A stretch of 64,000 bases of DNA from Cercis canadensis (taxonomy: Eukaryota > Streptophyta > Magnoliopsida > Fabales > Fabaceae): NCBI GenBank assembly GCA_003255065.1, contig QAOA01004544.1:254416-318415 (forward strand), given 5' to 3'. Below are positions 22,360-34,591 of this stretch, piece by piece (within the stretch, counting starts at the first letter, position 1; every line of letters starts with the position of its first letter). The notes beneath the pieces were generated by a model. That model did no database searches. It had not been told where the DNA came from and worked only from the letters and a program-made list of their open reading frames with translations. A program made the position numbers and the translations under genes.

Positions 22360-23056
22360 TGAATCGGAGAAGTTATGAAAGGAAACCTGCATGCAAAGCA
22401 ATGCCTGTTTCAGTAAGATGTGAGCAGAGCACTCAAGAAGGGAACAGTGTGGATGTATGGCTAGGTCGGCTAGCCATGGTGGGCTTTGCAGTGGCCATTA
22501 CTGTTGAAATTGCTACAGGAAAGGGACTTCTAGAGGTATAGCACGGTATTCTGTATATATTGAGTTACTTACAATACCAGGAAATAAATTGTTGATTTTT
22601 GCCTTCCTTTTATAGTCTTCTTCCTCTCAAAAAGGAATAAATTTGTTTGACATTCAAACTGTAATATATTTAGCTTTAACTTGTATTTTGAACATCCATA
22701 ACTTATGTAATCCGAGTTTTTACTCTTGATCTTTTGAACTATTAACACTATCAAATGCATTTAGATTCACATCTTTCTGATGCATCAAAACTAGATGAAA
22801 TCATTTCAATTTTGAAGTTTCCAAGTGAATGCAACTCACACAAACAGCAGTTAGGCTTAGTGTGACATTGCTTATGCAATTACCCATTCAAGTGATTTGC
22901 TAGCAGAACTGTTACAAGAGAATAATCATATTCTTGTGTTTTCATTTTGCAGAACTTTGGACTCACTACTCCACTGCCTACAGTTGCCCTTGCAGTTACA
23001 GCATTGGTGGGGGTCTTGACAGTGTCTTTATCTTCCAATCAGCCTCAAAGAATTGA
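22360..23056 (+). pseudogene. SEP1: SEP1 partial copy (exons 3 and 4), frameshifted
   Basis: Exon 22360-22535 (acceptor CTCTAG, donor GTATAG) and exon 22953-23056 encode the mature part of a stress-enhanced LHC-like protein: DVWLGRLAMVGFAVAITVEI (LHC-type helix), ATGKGLLENFGL, then a second hydrophobic helix TVALAVTALVGVL. Exon 3 begins with 2 nt, which fits the phase left by exon 2 of the SEP1 gene at the left edge. After VGVLTV the reading frame shifts by two extra bases near 23020; the shifted frame contains the expected short end and a TGA at 23054-23056. No exons 1-2 or transit peptide lie upstream. A non-functional copy. Confidence 0.85.
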
Positions 23057-24998
<1,942 letters not shown>

Positions 24999-25519
24999 TA
25001 TGACCTTCTGTCTGTTTGCTTTGACAAATACTGGGGGGAACACATAAAGACAACGATTTTTAGCAGCTATGCATGGCCACCCCAATTTCACTTAAGCCAT
25101 TTTGGAAAAGCAGCGGAAAGGGAACAGCTTTCTAAACCTTTAGAGTACACTACAAAGACGTCAATACCAGAGGTTGGTGTTCACAAAAGAATTCAAAGCT
25201 GTAGGTGCCACAATGGTAGTAAGCATGTTTTCATAATACTACTTTTCCAACCCTTTGTTTTTTACAATTGATTGCGTATATTTCTGGTTTCAATATATAC
25301 TGCTATATTGCTATGCTCAGCAATAAGTCAGCATCTCTACAGATATAGTTACCGCAGTCAGTGACCAAAAAACATAAAAATATCACAATCAACATTGTCT
25401 AAAAATTTCAAGGTATTTTCATTCAAAAATTTGAGTAGTCTAACGTTTTCTAAAACTAATAGCCTGACCCAGAAAAAATGCTGATCACTGTAGAGGCCAA
25501 ACAAAGCCGAAGTATAAGA
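24999..25519. other. Intergenic between ARF and SLX9-like fragment
   Basis: 3' region of the ARF gene. No other feature supported. Confidence 0.5.
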
Positions 25520-25961
25520 TTACATATTCATGGACTCCAGTCCGACTGAAGCCTTTGATTTCTTCTCTTTCTTCTTCTTGGATTCATTTTTGTTCACTTT
25601 TTTCTTGGGTTGCTCCTGGTCCTCTACAACTGGTTGTGTGCTCTGTAAATGTTGATGAATGGCAGACAAGGGATCCGATTGGAAGGCAGGATGGTTAAGT
25701 ACTTGAAACATCTGTTTTCCTTCCTTCAATCTGATGCACAAGGACACATGGTTACAATGTTACATGGCAAATGTAAAGCTAGCCATATAATGTTCATGAC
25801 AGAAAGCACTCACATTAACTTTTGCCTAGATTTACAGCTTAGTTTTAAGTCATCCTAAGGAGCTGTTTGCCGTGGTGTCTTCAACTCGGGAAGGAACTCT
25901 GAAGGGAAGAGAGGTCATATGCCTCCAATTTCTTCCGTCGGCTTTGTTGTCTTTTGTTCTT
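25520..25961 (-). pseudogene. SLX9-like ribosome biogenesis protein, 3' exons only, broken
   Basis: Two minus-strand exons: 25814-25961 and 25520-25730. They encode RRKKLEAYDLSSL, then KLSCKSRQKL, LKEGKQMFQVLNHPAFQSDP, SAIHQHLQSTQPV and a Lys-rich tail ending MNM, the pattern of plant SLX9-like nucleolar proteins needed for pre-40S maturation. After YDLSSL one base is missing relative to the expected frame, and an in-frame TAG follows in the same exon near 25857. The 5' exons are absent. Gene fragment, not functional. Confidence 0.7.
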
Positions 25962-27404
25962 CTAAAAATACAATGATAATTTCAGTAAATTACATAACTG
26001 TCATATGTTTCACCCATAAAATTTGATATGTATGTAAATCTATAAAATCTTAATTTAGCGAATATAACATGTCACAATCACACCATCAAGGGATCCTCAG
26101 AGAAGATTTGACTTACATATATTTAAGATAACTTGAAAACACCAAAAAAAATAACGTTTCAGTACAAGATATCATCACAAGTTTGGTCTGGTATGTTATC
26201 CTGCAAGGCTGGAACGTGATGTGTTTTCCCCCTCCTTTATCTTATGATCAAACATTAAATGAGTTCTTAAGTTTTCTTGTGCTAATGCATCAAAAATGTA
26301 TATCAGCAATAAATTTACATGAACACACAGATGGAAGCATATACGTTCCTATAAGAATGGAACTACAAGTTCTCATCACATGATTCTATTAGCAATAAAT
26401 TTACATGAACACACAGATGACAATCAGAGCATGAATGTATATATTCAATGACAAAATGCCCATCTCAAGTCCTGGGGCTCACAAGCTTAACAAGAAAAGG
26501 CATCGATAAGAAAGTGCATGATCAGCATAATCTAAACTATTTTCCAGCGGAATTGAAGGCTAAATATGTAACAAGTTGAACTTTGTGGTCTTATGTATAG
26601 CGGCCAGAAGTCCTGGTCACTTTAACTCAGATTGGCTCATGCGTTGGCCTGAGCGTGCTGATCAGCTTTAGTACTAGCTAGCTTGCTTATGTATCTTTCT
26701 CTATGTACATATGTTATGTCTATGTATCTATGTACATATAAGCTGCATTTGATATTGGATGCATAATTAAAATTTATTATGCATGTTATCATATTGTAAG
26801 AAAGTTTAGTTGTATATGAATATGAAATTATTGAAGCTAAGACAGTTTATATGTGTTTGTATTCTTCCACGTGCTCTAGTTGCTTGCTGATCATAGTAGA
26901 CCTAAGAGGCTAAAATGAAAGAGCTGCATGTTATGACATGTCTGTGTATGTATATCCAGTTTCATGACTTCTAGTAAAGAAAAGGATTTAGAAGATAGCT
27001 TTTTTAATATTTTAATTTGGGAAATGTATTCTATAGAAGTTGATACATCTTGTGCTTAAACTGTATACGCTACACTTGCTCCAGTCTCTGCCAAAGGAGA
27101 AATTTCTCTAAAAGCAGTTTATGTAGTTACAGGAAAACACACTTGTGCATCATTTTAGTAAAAGCCTTTTAGCATATCATTACGGAGAAAGAGAGAATAA
27201 AGTGAAATATTGAGTCCAAGATTGGTTTTATGTTGTTTATGTTGGATGGTTCCAACTTCCAAGTTATGATGTGATGCATTTAAGTTTTACATTTATATTT
27301 GCTGTAAAATACTGCTAGTGTTTTTATATTTGATTAAATCTAAAAATAGTTGCAAGCAAGACTTCACTAAACATACTGATTATTTATCTACTTGATTTGC
27401 ATAG
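25962..27404. other. Non-coding, AT-rich
   Basis: No gene recognised. A 29-bp sequence (AGCAATAAATTTACATGAAC start) is repeated directly at 26305-26333 and 26391-26419. Confidence 0.5.
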
Positions 27405-27710
27405 ATGGCATTTGAGTTGTATGGGATGTTGGCTGGGAGTGTTAGTCCAATGACAGGTGAACCTGTAAAGCCAGCCTATGGTGGTGAAAAGGAGGCTTTT
27501 CTGATGAAACTAGTAAAACCAATTTATGATACTATAGCCAAGGTGTGCCTTTTCTGGCCTGAAGGGGAATTTTTTTTGGTTTACTTTTGACCTTTGATTG
27601 TTTTGAGTCGATTCTATTGAATCATTCTGTATACCAGGAAGCTAAAAGGAGTAAAGGAGGGAAAGCAAAGCATTCTCAATGGAGAAACTATGATGATTTA
27701 AATGAAGATA
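27405..27710 (+). pseudogene. Callose synthase (GSL) exon fragment
   Basis: Exon 27405-27542 (acceptor ATAG, donor GTGTGC) encodes MAFELYGMLAGSVSPMTGE and PAYGGEKEAFLMKLVKPIY. The next piece, from 27638 (acceptor CCAG), encodes EAKRSKGGKAKHSQWRNYDD before losing similarity at about 27706, where the family continues into a conserved Phe-Trp stretch. This is a small part of the cytoplasmic region of callose synthases, proteins near 1900 aa. No other callose synthase exons are nearby, so it is a fragment. Confidence 0.8.
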
Positions 27711-28009
27711 TTGTACATTTATTAACATTTACTCTAATAACATTTACTACATAGTCCAGCAAAATTCTTCCCCCTTGTGTCTGTTTGCATGGTATCCTAC
27801 ATAACATTTCTGTGTGATTGATTTGCTACTGTCATGTCTTTGCTATATGCACAAAATTATGCCCCTTTAATCATGAAAATTGACAGAACATCATCAACTT
27901 CTTTTACTTTTATGGTTATTTATAGATATGTTCTGAAAGGATCAAGGCAGGAGTCCAAATCCTAATCCAATGAATTACTTTAACTGTTCACTATCATAAC
28001 CTCTCTCAG

Positions 28010-28351
28010 GTTTGTTCCATTTGTAATAGATGGGGTGGCTCTTGCATAGATTGTAGGGTTGCTAATTGCTTTGTCAAATTTCACCCTTCTTGTGCTCATC
28101 AGAAGGTATTTTACCTTAATATTTTGGATTTTGGCTCATTGAACTTTGTGACCCAGTATAGCAATTGTTTTCACTATCTTTTGCTGGGTTTGTTGCAAAG
28201 TGAGAATGAAGGTGTTGATGGTGAAAAGGTTGGCTTTTATGGAAGGTGTGTGCTTCATGCTATTGACCCCAGGTTGCTGTCCAAACATGATCCTGTTGGA
28301 ACCGATACTAGTTTCCTGGAAGAAAAGGAATTCACCTGTGCTAGGACGGAG
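28010..28351 (+). pseudogene. PHD-type (Cys/His) zinc-finger gene fragment
   Basis: Exon 28010-28105 encodes CSICNRWGGSCIDCRVANC and FHPSCAHQK, a Cys4-Cys-His-Cys pattern as in extended PHD fingers of plant chromatin proteins. A second piece (about 28200-28351) encodes GEKVGFYGRCVLHAIDPRLL and EKEFTCARTE followed by a GT. Acceptor, phase and spacing suggest two exons of one gene, but the frame between them has diverged and no flanking exons are found. Exact parent uncertain. Confidence 0.55.
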
Positions 28352-28992
28352 GTGATTTCTTCATTTGTCAAAATACTTTTGGCACTTATATGGAGTGAGG
28401 TGGAGGATTCAGAGTGGTCTTTAAATTTATCTAATGATTGAGTCATAATAAAATACACTTGGACTGTATAATGAAGATTCCTTAGCAAGAATTTTTTATC
28501 GTATAATTTCTTCATTTGTAAGCTATCATATTTTGTAGAATACTAATAAATATCCTGTTTTGTTGTTAAATTATAAATACAATAAAATTTTGAATATTTT
28601 TGTTAAATTACTCTTTTTATAATAGAGTGTATCAAACAAGGTATCCCATCCAAATACAATTTTAGTATAATTATTTGAGATTTAAACTTTTATACTCAAT
28701 ACATTACTAACTTATAATAATTATTTAATGAAATAGGTATTTGTATTATAGAAATTATTTAATAAAAAAATATTTGTAAATTGTATATCTTGATTTTTAA
28801 GAAATATTATTTAAAAATTTACCTTTAAAAGTTTTTTTTAAAAAAAAACTTAAGAAATTCCAACGAAATTTTTATTCTGTTGGAATTTATATATTGTTTG
28901 TTAATATATATTTATTGATGTAGGCTCATTTTATCTTGTGGATGTTGGGTATCCTTGCACTTGAGGTTTTTTTTTTTTTTTTTTTTTTTAAA
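28352..28992. other. Very AT-rich non-coding stretch before the gap
   Basis: No coding match. Ends in a T run of about 23 entering the N gap. Confidence 0.6.
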
Positions 28993-29881
28993 NNNNNNNN
29001 NNNNNNNNNNNNNNNNNNNNNNNNNNNNNNNNNNNNNNNNNNNNNNNNNNNNNNNNNNNNNNNNNNNNNNNNNNNNNNNNNNNNNNNNNNNNNNNNNNNN
29101 NNNNNNNNNNNNNNNNNNNNNNNNNNNNNNNNNNNNNNNNNNNNNNNNNNNNNNNNNNNNNNNNNNNNNNNNNNNNNNNNNNNNNNNNNNNNNNNNNNNN
29201 NNNNNNNNNNNNNNNNNNNNNNNNNNNNNNNNNNNNNNNNNNNNNNNNNNNNNNNNNNNNNNNNNNNNNNNNNNNNNNNNNNNNNNNNNNNNNNNNNNNN
29301 NNNNNNNNNNNNNNNNNNNNNNNNNNNNNNNNNNNNNNNNNNNNNNNNNNNNNNNNNNNNNNNNNNNNNNNNNNNNNNNNNNNNNNNNNNNNNNNNNNNN
29401 NNNNNNNNNNNNNNNNNNNNNNNNNNNNNNNNNNNNNNNNNNNNNNNNNNNNNNNNNNNNNNNNNNNNNNNNNNNNNNNNNNNNNNNNNNNNNNNNNNNN
29501 NNNNNNNNNNNNNNNNNNNNNNNNNNNNNNNNNNNNNNNNNNNNNNNNNNNNNNNNNNNNNNNNNNNNNNNNNNNNNNNNNNNNNNNNNNNNNNNNNNNN
29601 NNNNNNNNNNNNNNNNNNNNNNNNNNNNNNNNNNNNNNNNNNNNNNNNNNNNNNNNNNNNNNNNNNNNNNNNNNNNNNNNNNNNNNNNNNNNNNNNNNNN
29701 NNNNNNNNNNNNNNNNNNNNNNNNNNNNNNNNNNNNNNNNNNNNNNNNNNNNNNNNNNNNNNNNNNNNNNNNNNNNNNNNNNNNNNNNNNNNNNNNNNNN
29801 NNNNNNNNNNNNNNNNNNNNNNNNNNNNNNNNNNNNNNNNNNNNNNNNNNNNNNNNNNNNNNNNNNNNNNNNNNNNNNNNN
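28993..29881. other. Assembly gap (889 N) bounded by poly-T and poly-A
   Basis: A T run lies on the left and an A run of about 40 on the right, a possible inverted or foldback structure across the gap. Content unknown. Confidence 1.
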
Positions 29882-29923
<42 letters not shown>

Positions 29924-30914
29924 AGGAGATTCCCAAAACAATTGAAAGACCGGAGTTTATGTTTGTGTTTTTTTGTTTTGAACTCTTAAGTTAACTCTTG
30001 TTTTATTGGAATTTCTTGAATCATTGTGCACATAACTAAGTTTACTTGAAATTTACATGTTTTGAGATGATTATGTGAATTATGTCATTTTAAAATCTAA
30101 CATAATGCTAAAACTTAATTGATTGTCAATCGAGTCAAAATCCTAGGCTGCACAATATTAGAGAAATGATTATAGTAATTTTTGTTTACTTTGAACCTTT
30201 TTAACTATTCCTTTATATGATATTTTATCTCTAGCATATCACATTGAACTTAATTTAGCTTATTTATTTGTCACCTACATTGACCCTAGCTCTTTGTATA
30301 ATCTTTTGATTTGAACTATTTATCTAAAATACATTTTCAGTCTTAAGAACATCTAGAACTAAAAATACTAGGGAGAAATGGTGAAGAAAAGAAAAGAAAT
30401 ATGTCAATTACCACTAAAGAATGAAATTTTAAGTGGTACATCCCTACTAAAAAAAAAAATTTGCAATGAAAAGAGAACCATTTAGAGACCAAAATTGCAG
30501 GCCTGAACGAACTCTAATTCATAGTACGTCAACATACTTTGTCCAAAGTGGCTTGAATTGAATCATTGCAATGTCGGTTCCAGAACATGCCATGACTTGT
30601 CTAGTGGCTTTGTCGTTGCGTAATATGTGATTAGTCCTGGTGTTCGGTCAACATTAGCTATGAACTTGCCATTTTGTCTATGAGGTGCTCTTCTTACGCG
30701 GTGTTCACATTCAAATTAAATTAAGCTTCAGTATGGTGTTATTTGTGTTTTTCTATTTTTAAGAAATAATAATAATAATTCAAGAAAGTTATGTGAACTG
30801 TCTGGATGATAACAACAATATCAAATTAAGACAATTGGGAGATAAACAAATTTAGACGAGGTTAGATTAATTTAGGTTTAATTCCGTGTAAACCAAGTAT
30901 GCTAAAACGACGTG
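29882..30914. other. Non-coding stretch after the gap
   Basis: AT-rich with no recognisable gene. No similarity to the missing end of the DnaJ-type gene was seen. Confidence 0.5.
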
Positions 30915-32110
30915 ATTTGGGAGGGCAGGATTCAGTGATGTTACTAAACAATATGACCTAGTCCTATTTTTAAAATCTTAGCTATTTATTTTAATTTAAT
31001 ATTCATTTATAATTTGTGTTGTGCCACTTCACCATTTTATAAAAAAAAAAAAAATTCTTCTTCCTTTACTCTTTCTCTTCCTCGCCAACACCATGGAGTG
31101 TCTTACTGTCTCACCACGCAGTCGACCTCTTGATTCACGAAGCCCATCCCCTCGAAATTCAAATAATGTGAGTATTATTTATCTTAAACTTTTTGTTGCA
31201 ATGAAAATGCCAATTGTTTTTTTAAGCCAACAGAAACTTTCTATTCTCCTCTTACTGTGATTCTATTTTTTGCAGGAATGAACTCTATGTTGTTTATGGA
31301 TGCTTTTGGAGGCTACCCGAGTAGTTTACCTAAGCTGTTTTGCTATCCATAGAGAAGGTGGAAGAGAAAGTGGAAAAGAGGGAAAAAAAATCTAAGATGA
31401 AAAATGGACGGGGAAGAGAGAGGGAAAAAAATTTGAGATAAATAATGGACGGAGAAGAAAAAGATTAAAAGAGGGAGAATTTTTTTTTTATAAAATGGTG
31501 AAGTGGAGTGATTCTTCTGAATAATGTATATCTGCAAACTAATTACACATATAAGACACATTTCAAACTATTTCCACAACTACGGTAGTTTTTTTTTTTT
31601 ACTTTTTCTCTTCAGTGTCGCATTTTGAACCGTAATGAGGAGCCGAATTTTTGTTTGAGGCTCCTTTAAGGAGCCGAATTTTTGTTTGAGGCTCCTTTAA
31701 GGAGCCGAATTTTGGCATGAATTTTTTTTTTTTTAATTTTCAATGAGGGAGTCAAATTTTGGGGATAGTAGGGAGCCGAATTTTGGCATAAAGGAAATTT
31801 TTTTTTTTTATTTTCAAGAGGGAGTCGAATTATGAGAGATAGGGGGAGCCGAATTTTGGCTCCCACCTCCTTTAAGGTGCCAAATTTTGGCATGCCAATT
31901 TTTTTTTTTTTTTTAAATTTTGTTGTGAGGAGTGTCGCATTTTGATTTTTGACTCCTTATAGTGTCAAATTTTGCCATCAATTATATGTGTATTTTTTAT
32001 TTTAATGGCATGAAGGGTGTCGAAATTTAGCATAGAGGAGAGTCGAATTTTGACTATACCAGAGTGCGACACTCTACACGTGCCATACCAATTAAAATAT
32101 GACTCTTAAC
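30915..32110 (+). repeat. Repeat family R, copy 2, with an internal inverted-repeat insert
   Basis: Collinear with copy 1 (17098-17710): shared leader (CAGTGATGTT; TTTAATTTAATATTCATTTA), shared TCTTCTGAATAATGTATATC, then the GGAGCCGAATTTTGGC array with T-run spacers (31636-31900). Beyond the array the block continues with GTGTCGCATTTTGA and GTGCGACACTC elements not seen in copy 1, where the gap intervenes. Confidence 0.8.
31024..31506. mobile_element. MITE-like insert with about 25-bp terminal inverted repeats
   Basis: The left end CCACTTCACCATTTTATAAA is the reverse complement of the right end TTTATAAAATGGTGAAGTGG; the inverted match continues into the A/T run. The 483-bp insert is absent from repeat copy 1, where CACTTCACC is followed directly by GAGTGATTC. 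No clear target duplication. A short open segment (MECLTVSPRSRPLDSRSPSP from about 31093, followed by GTGAGT) lies inside and could be a captured exon, but I cannot assign it. Confidence 0.55.
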
Positions 32111-32311
32111 TGTCGGTCCTGGCCCTCTTATGTGACGAANTTTTTTTCCATTTTTTTTTTTTTTGGGATGGGGGAGGTGGAGGGGCAGGGGGAATGGACT
32201 GACAACCTATAATAATCAGAAAAAACCTCACTTTAGTTGTAAAATACAACAGTGGCAGTTGAAATGAGCCTACCCATGAGCATGCCTGCTTGGTAATATA
32301 TTTGTTCTTAC

Positions 32312-33649
32312 CGTTCCATCACAAGTTGGGCAGTATTTTGATGGTAATGGTGTTTGAAAGTCCAAGGAGGATGGTAGATGCACCAATTCAGCTCGATTGT
32401 CTGCAATGGCATCTGCTACAGATTCAGCTGTCGCTTTCTCCCCACTAAAAGTAAACCCATGGAAGAATAACCATATATAAGGTGGAGAACCACATTACCA
32501 TGTTAGGACAAAGATTTCAAAACAACAATGAAGTCCATGCAAAAGATGACATCAAATACCGAACTGGAGGAAAATCTACCTCTTCAAGGTGTAATTTTTC
32601 ACTTTATAGTGCACCCTTCCAGTACCTTGGCACATAGTACACCGCAAGGCCTGCCATCCATTACATGTCCGACAGTTCCTGTACTTGAAACAAATATTGA
32701 GTTAGAATTTAACCAACTTTAATGTCAGTCTCACATACAAGTTATTCTATCACCAAAACTACAACATCACGCACAATAATAAGGAGAGATTACACGTATT
32801 AATATTCTGTATTCAGCATATTCTGAAATAGAATCAAATGATAGGTTGAGACAACTATCAAGAGATACCAAAAAGCACCTTTGACATATCACCTTCTTTC
32901 CCAGCTCTAGAGCAATGTCATAAGTCCCCAAAGTAGCAACAACCTACAGCCAAAAACTTGCAGCAACCATTAAAGTTGAAGGGGAAAAAAGAACAAAGAT
33001 AAAAATGGATCGAAGAACTAATAGAGAAGATAATTCAGAAGATACAATTCCTGGAAATAGCAAATTCAACAACCCAGTTGACAGAATTACAAGTACAAGG
33101 TACATGACACCCCAAAATCTAGCACATAGCAATTGAGCCTTTATCTCCATTCCCCCAAATACTCAAAAACCAGGAAAAATAATTTGTCACTGAAAAAGCT
33201 CCTAATAATCCATTAAATTAGACAAGACAGACGACTCCAATTTGACGCCCCCAATCCCAGAAGCAGGACCCCAGTAAAGTTGTAAAATTTAATAAATTTC
33301 TGAATTTCAGAAACACATGAAGTTCCAAGACTACCCAAGTAAGGTAATGACAAAAGAACAATGAAGATTTCCAAGAATTTTTCCAAACAGCACTGATTTA
33401 AGCTAAACTAAATGCAGTGAGAGAACTCACGAAAACTGAAGCACAAGAGAGCTTGGATATGAGCTCGGGAACACCGAAGCCACGAGGAGCTGAGCCGGCA
33501 ATGTCGAAAGCGAGAGTAAATGGAGACAAGACCACCTTAATTGGGAACTCGAAGATGTCAATGAGCTGTTGCCCATAACGAGTTGTCAAAACCTTATACT
33601 GGACTTCCACGAACTTCTTCACACCCTTCACCATACCGTCTCTGGACAT
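32312..33649 (-). CDS. DnaJ-type Cys-rich zinc-finger protein, 3' end missing
   Basis: Minus-strand exons 33431-33649 (ATG at 33649), 32879-32943, 32580-32678 and 32312-32444, all GT-AG with consistent phases. They encode about 172 residues: MSRDGMVKGVKKFVEVQYK, a hydrophobic stretch around FPIKVVLSPFTLAFDIAGSA, GTYDIALELGKKVICQR, then CRTCNGWQALRCTMCQGTG (two CxxC, with CxGxG as in DnaJ Cys-rich domains), and a last CPTCDGT followed by a normal donor GTAAGA at 32311. A further exon with the final Cys pair is expected. None is found before repeat family R begins at 32110. Either it lies in the gap or it has been lost. I do not know the family's function. The gene is head to head with DEP1. 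Confidence 0.7.
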
Positions 33650-34591
33650 GGCGCCAACAGAGGGATATAGAGAGAGAGAGAGAAAGAAGATAGAATTGAA
33701 GGTAGACTGTACTGGTACTCCTACTCTGCCAGCGGTTTCCTGTTTAAAGCTTCGAGCTGCTTTATCCCGAACAAGGATAATGGTTACGAAATCCGAATCG
33801 GCATGTTTCAGTTAACAAACAGGCCCCATTTGTTGCCCCATGGGTCAGGCGGGTTAGCTAGCGTTGGATCGAAGCCCAACTGGCCCATGGTTTAATTTTC
33901 AATTTTCACTAATAATATGGGATTAGCACCAAAAAAAAAAAAGATGAGAGATGACTAAAATAATAATAATAAGAGGAAGGGAAAATAGAGTAATTGGAAA
34001 AAAAAAATCTTATTTTTAAAATTATTTTATACGCATATAAAAAAGGAATTGATTCTACTTTGTGTGGAAGGAAAGATATTAAAAAAAAAAAAAAGGAGGG
34101 CAGAATAGTTATCAAACGAATATAATAGGTAGAGGCAAGTTCAATAGTCTATGTTGTTTTCTTGAAAATAAACAAACCATTGCTTTTTTTTTTCTTCAAT
34201 AAATAATTGCATATTTTATTTTATTTTCAATCTTCTTCTATGAATTTTTCTTTCTCGAGCTCTATTTTGGGGTGGGCTTAATATTGGTGAGAGTTAATGA
34301 CACATTAATACACAAAATAAAATAAAAAAGCTGGCGGATTCCCTAATAATAACCTTGGTCAAACGCTAACATATTCACAATTTTGCTTAATTCATAAACA
34401 AAAAACAAAATATAATTTTTACGTACTGCTGTTATTTTTAATCTGCTTGTAGCTAAAATATTCCAATTTTCCAACAGAGATTCTGTTTCCTTGGTGAATA
34501 TAGCCTACATCTTAAGCTGAATTCAGTTTCAGTAAGGGTGGCTGCTCTCTCTCTCTTAGCTCACTCTTTCTCTCTCTAGAATCCAATTCCA
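33650..34591. promoter_or_regulatory. Divergent promoter region, DnaJ-type gene / DEP1
   Basis: Intergenic between two opposite ATGs. A CT-rich leader (CTCTCTCTCTC around 34546-34580) immediately precedes the DEP1 ATG. No other gene. Confidence 0.5.

Noticed and set aside
28926..29994. Open frames across the N gap at 28993-29881
   Set aside because: Same artefact; flanks are Phe or Lys homopolymers from T and A runs.
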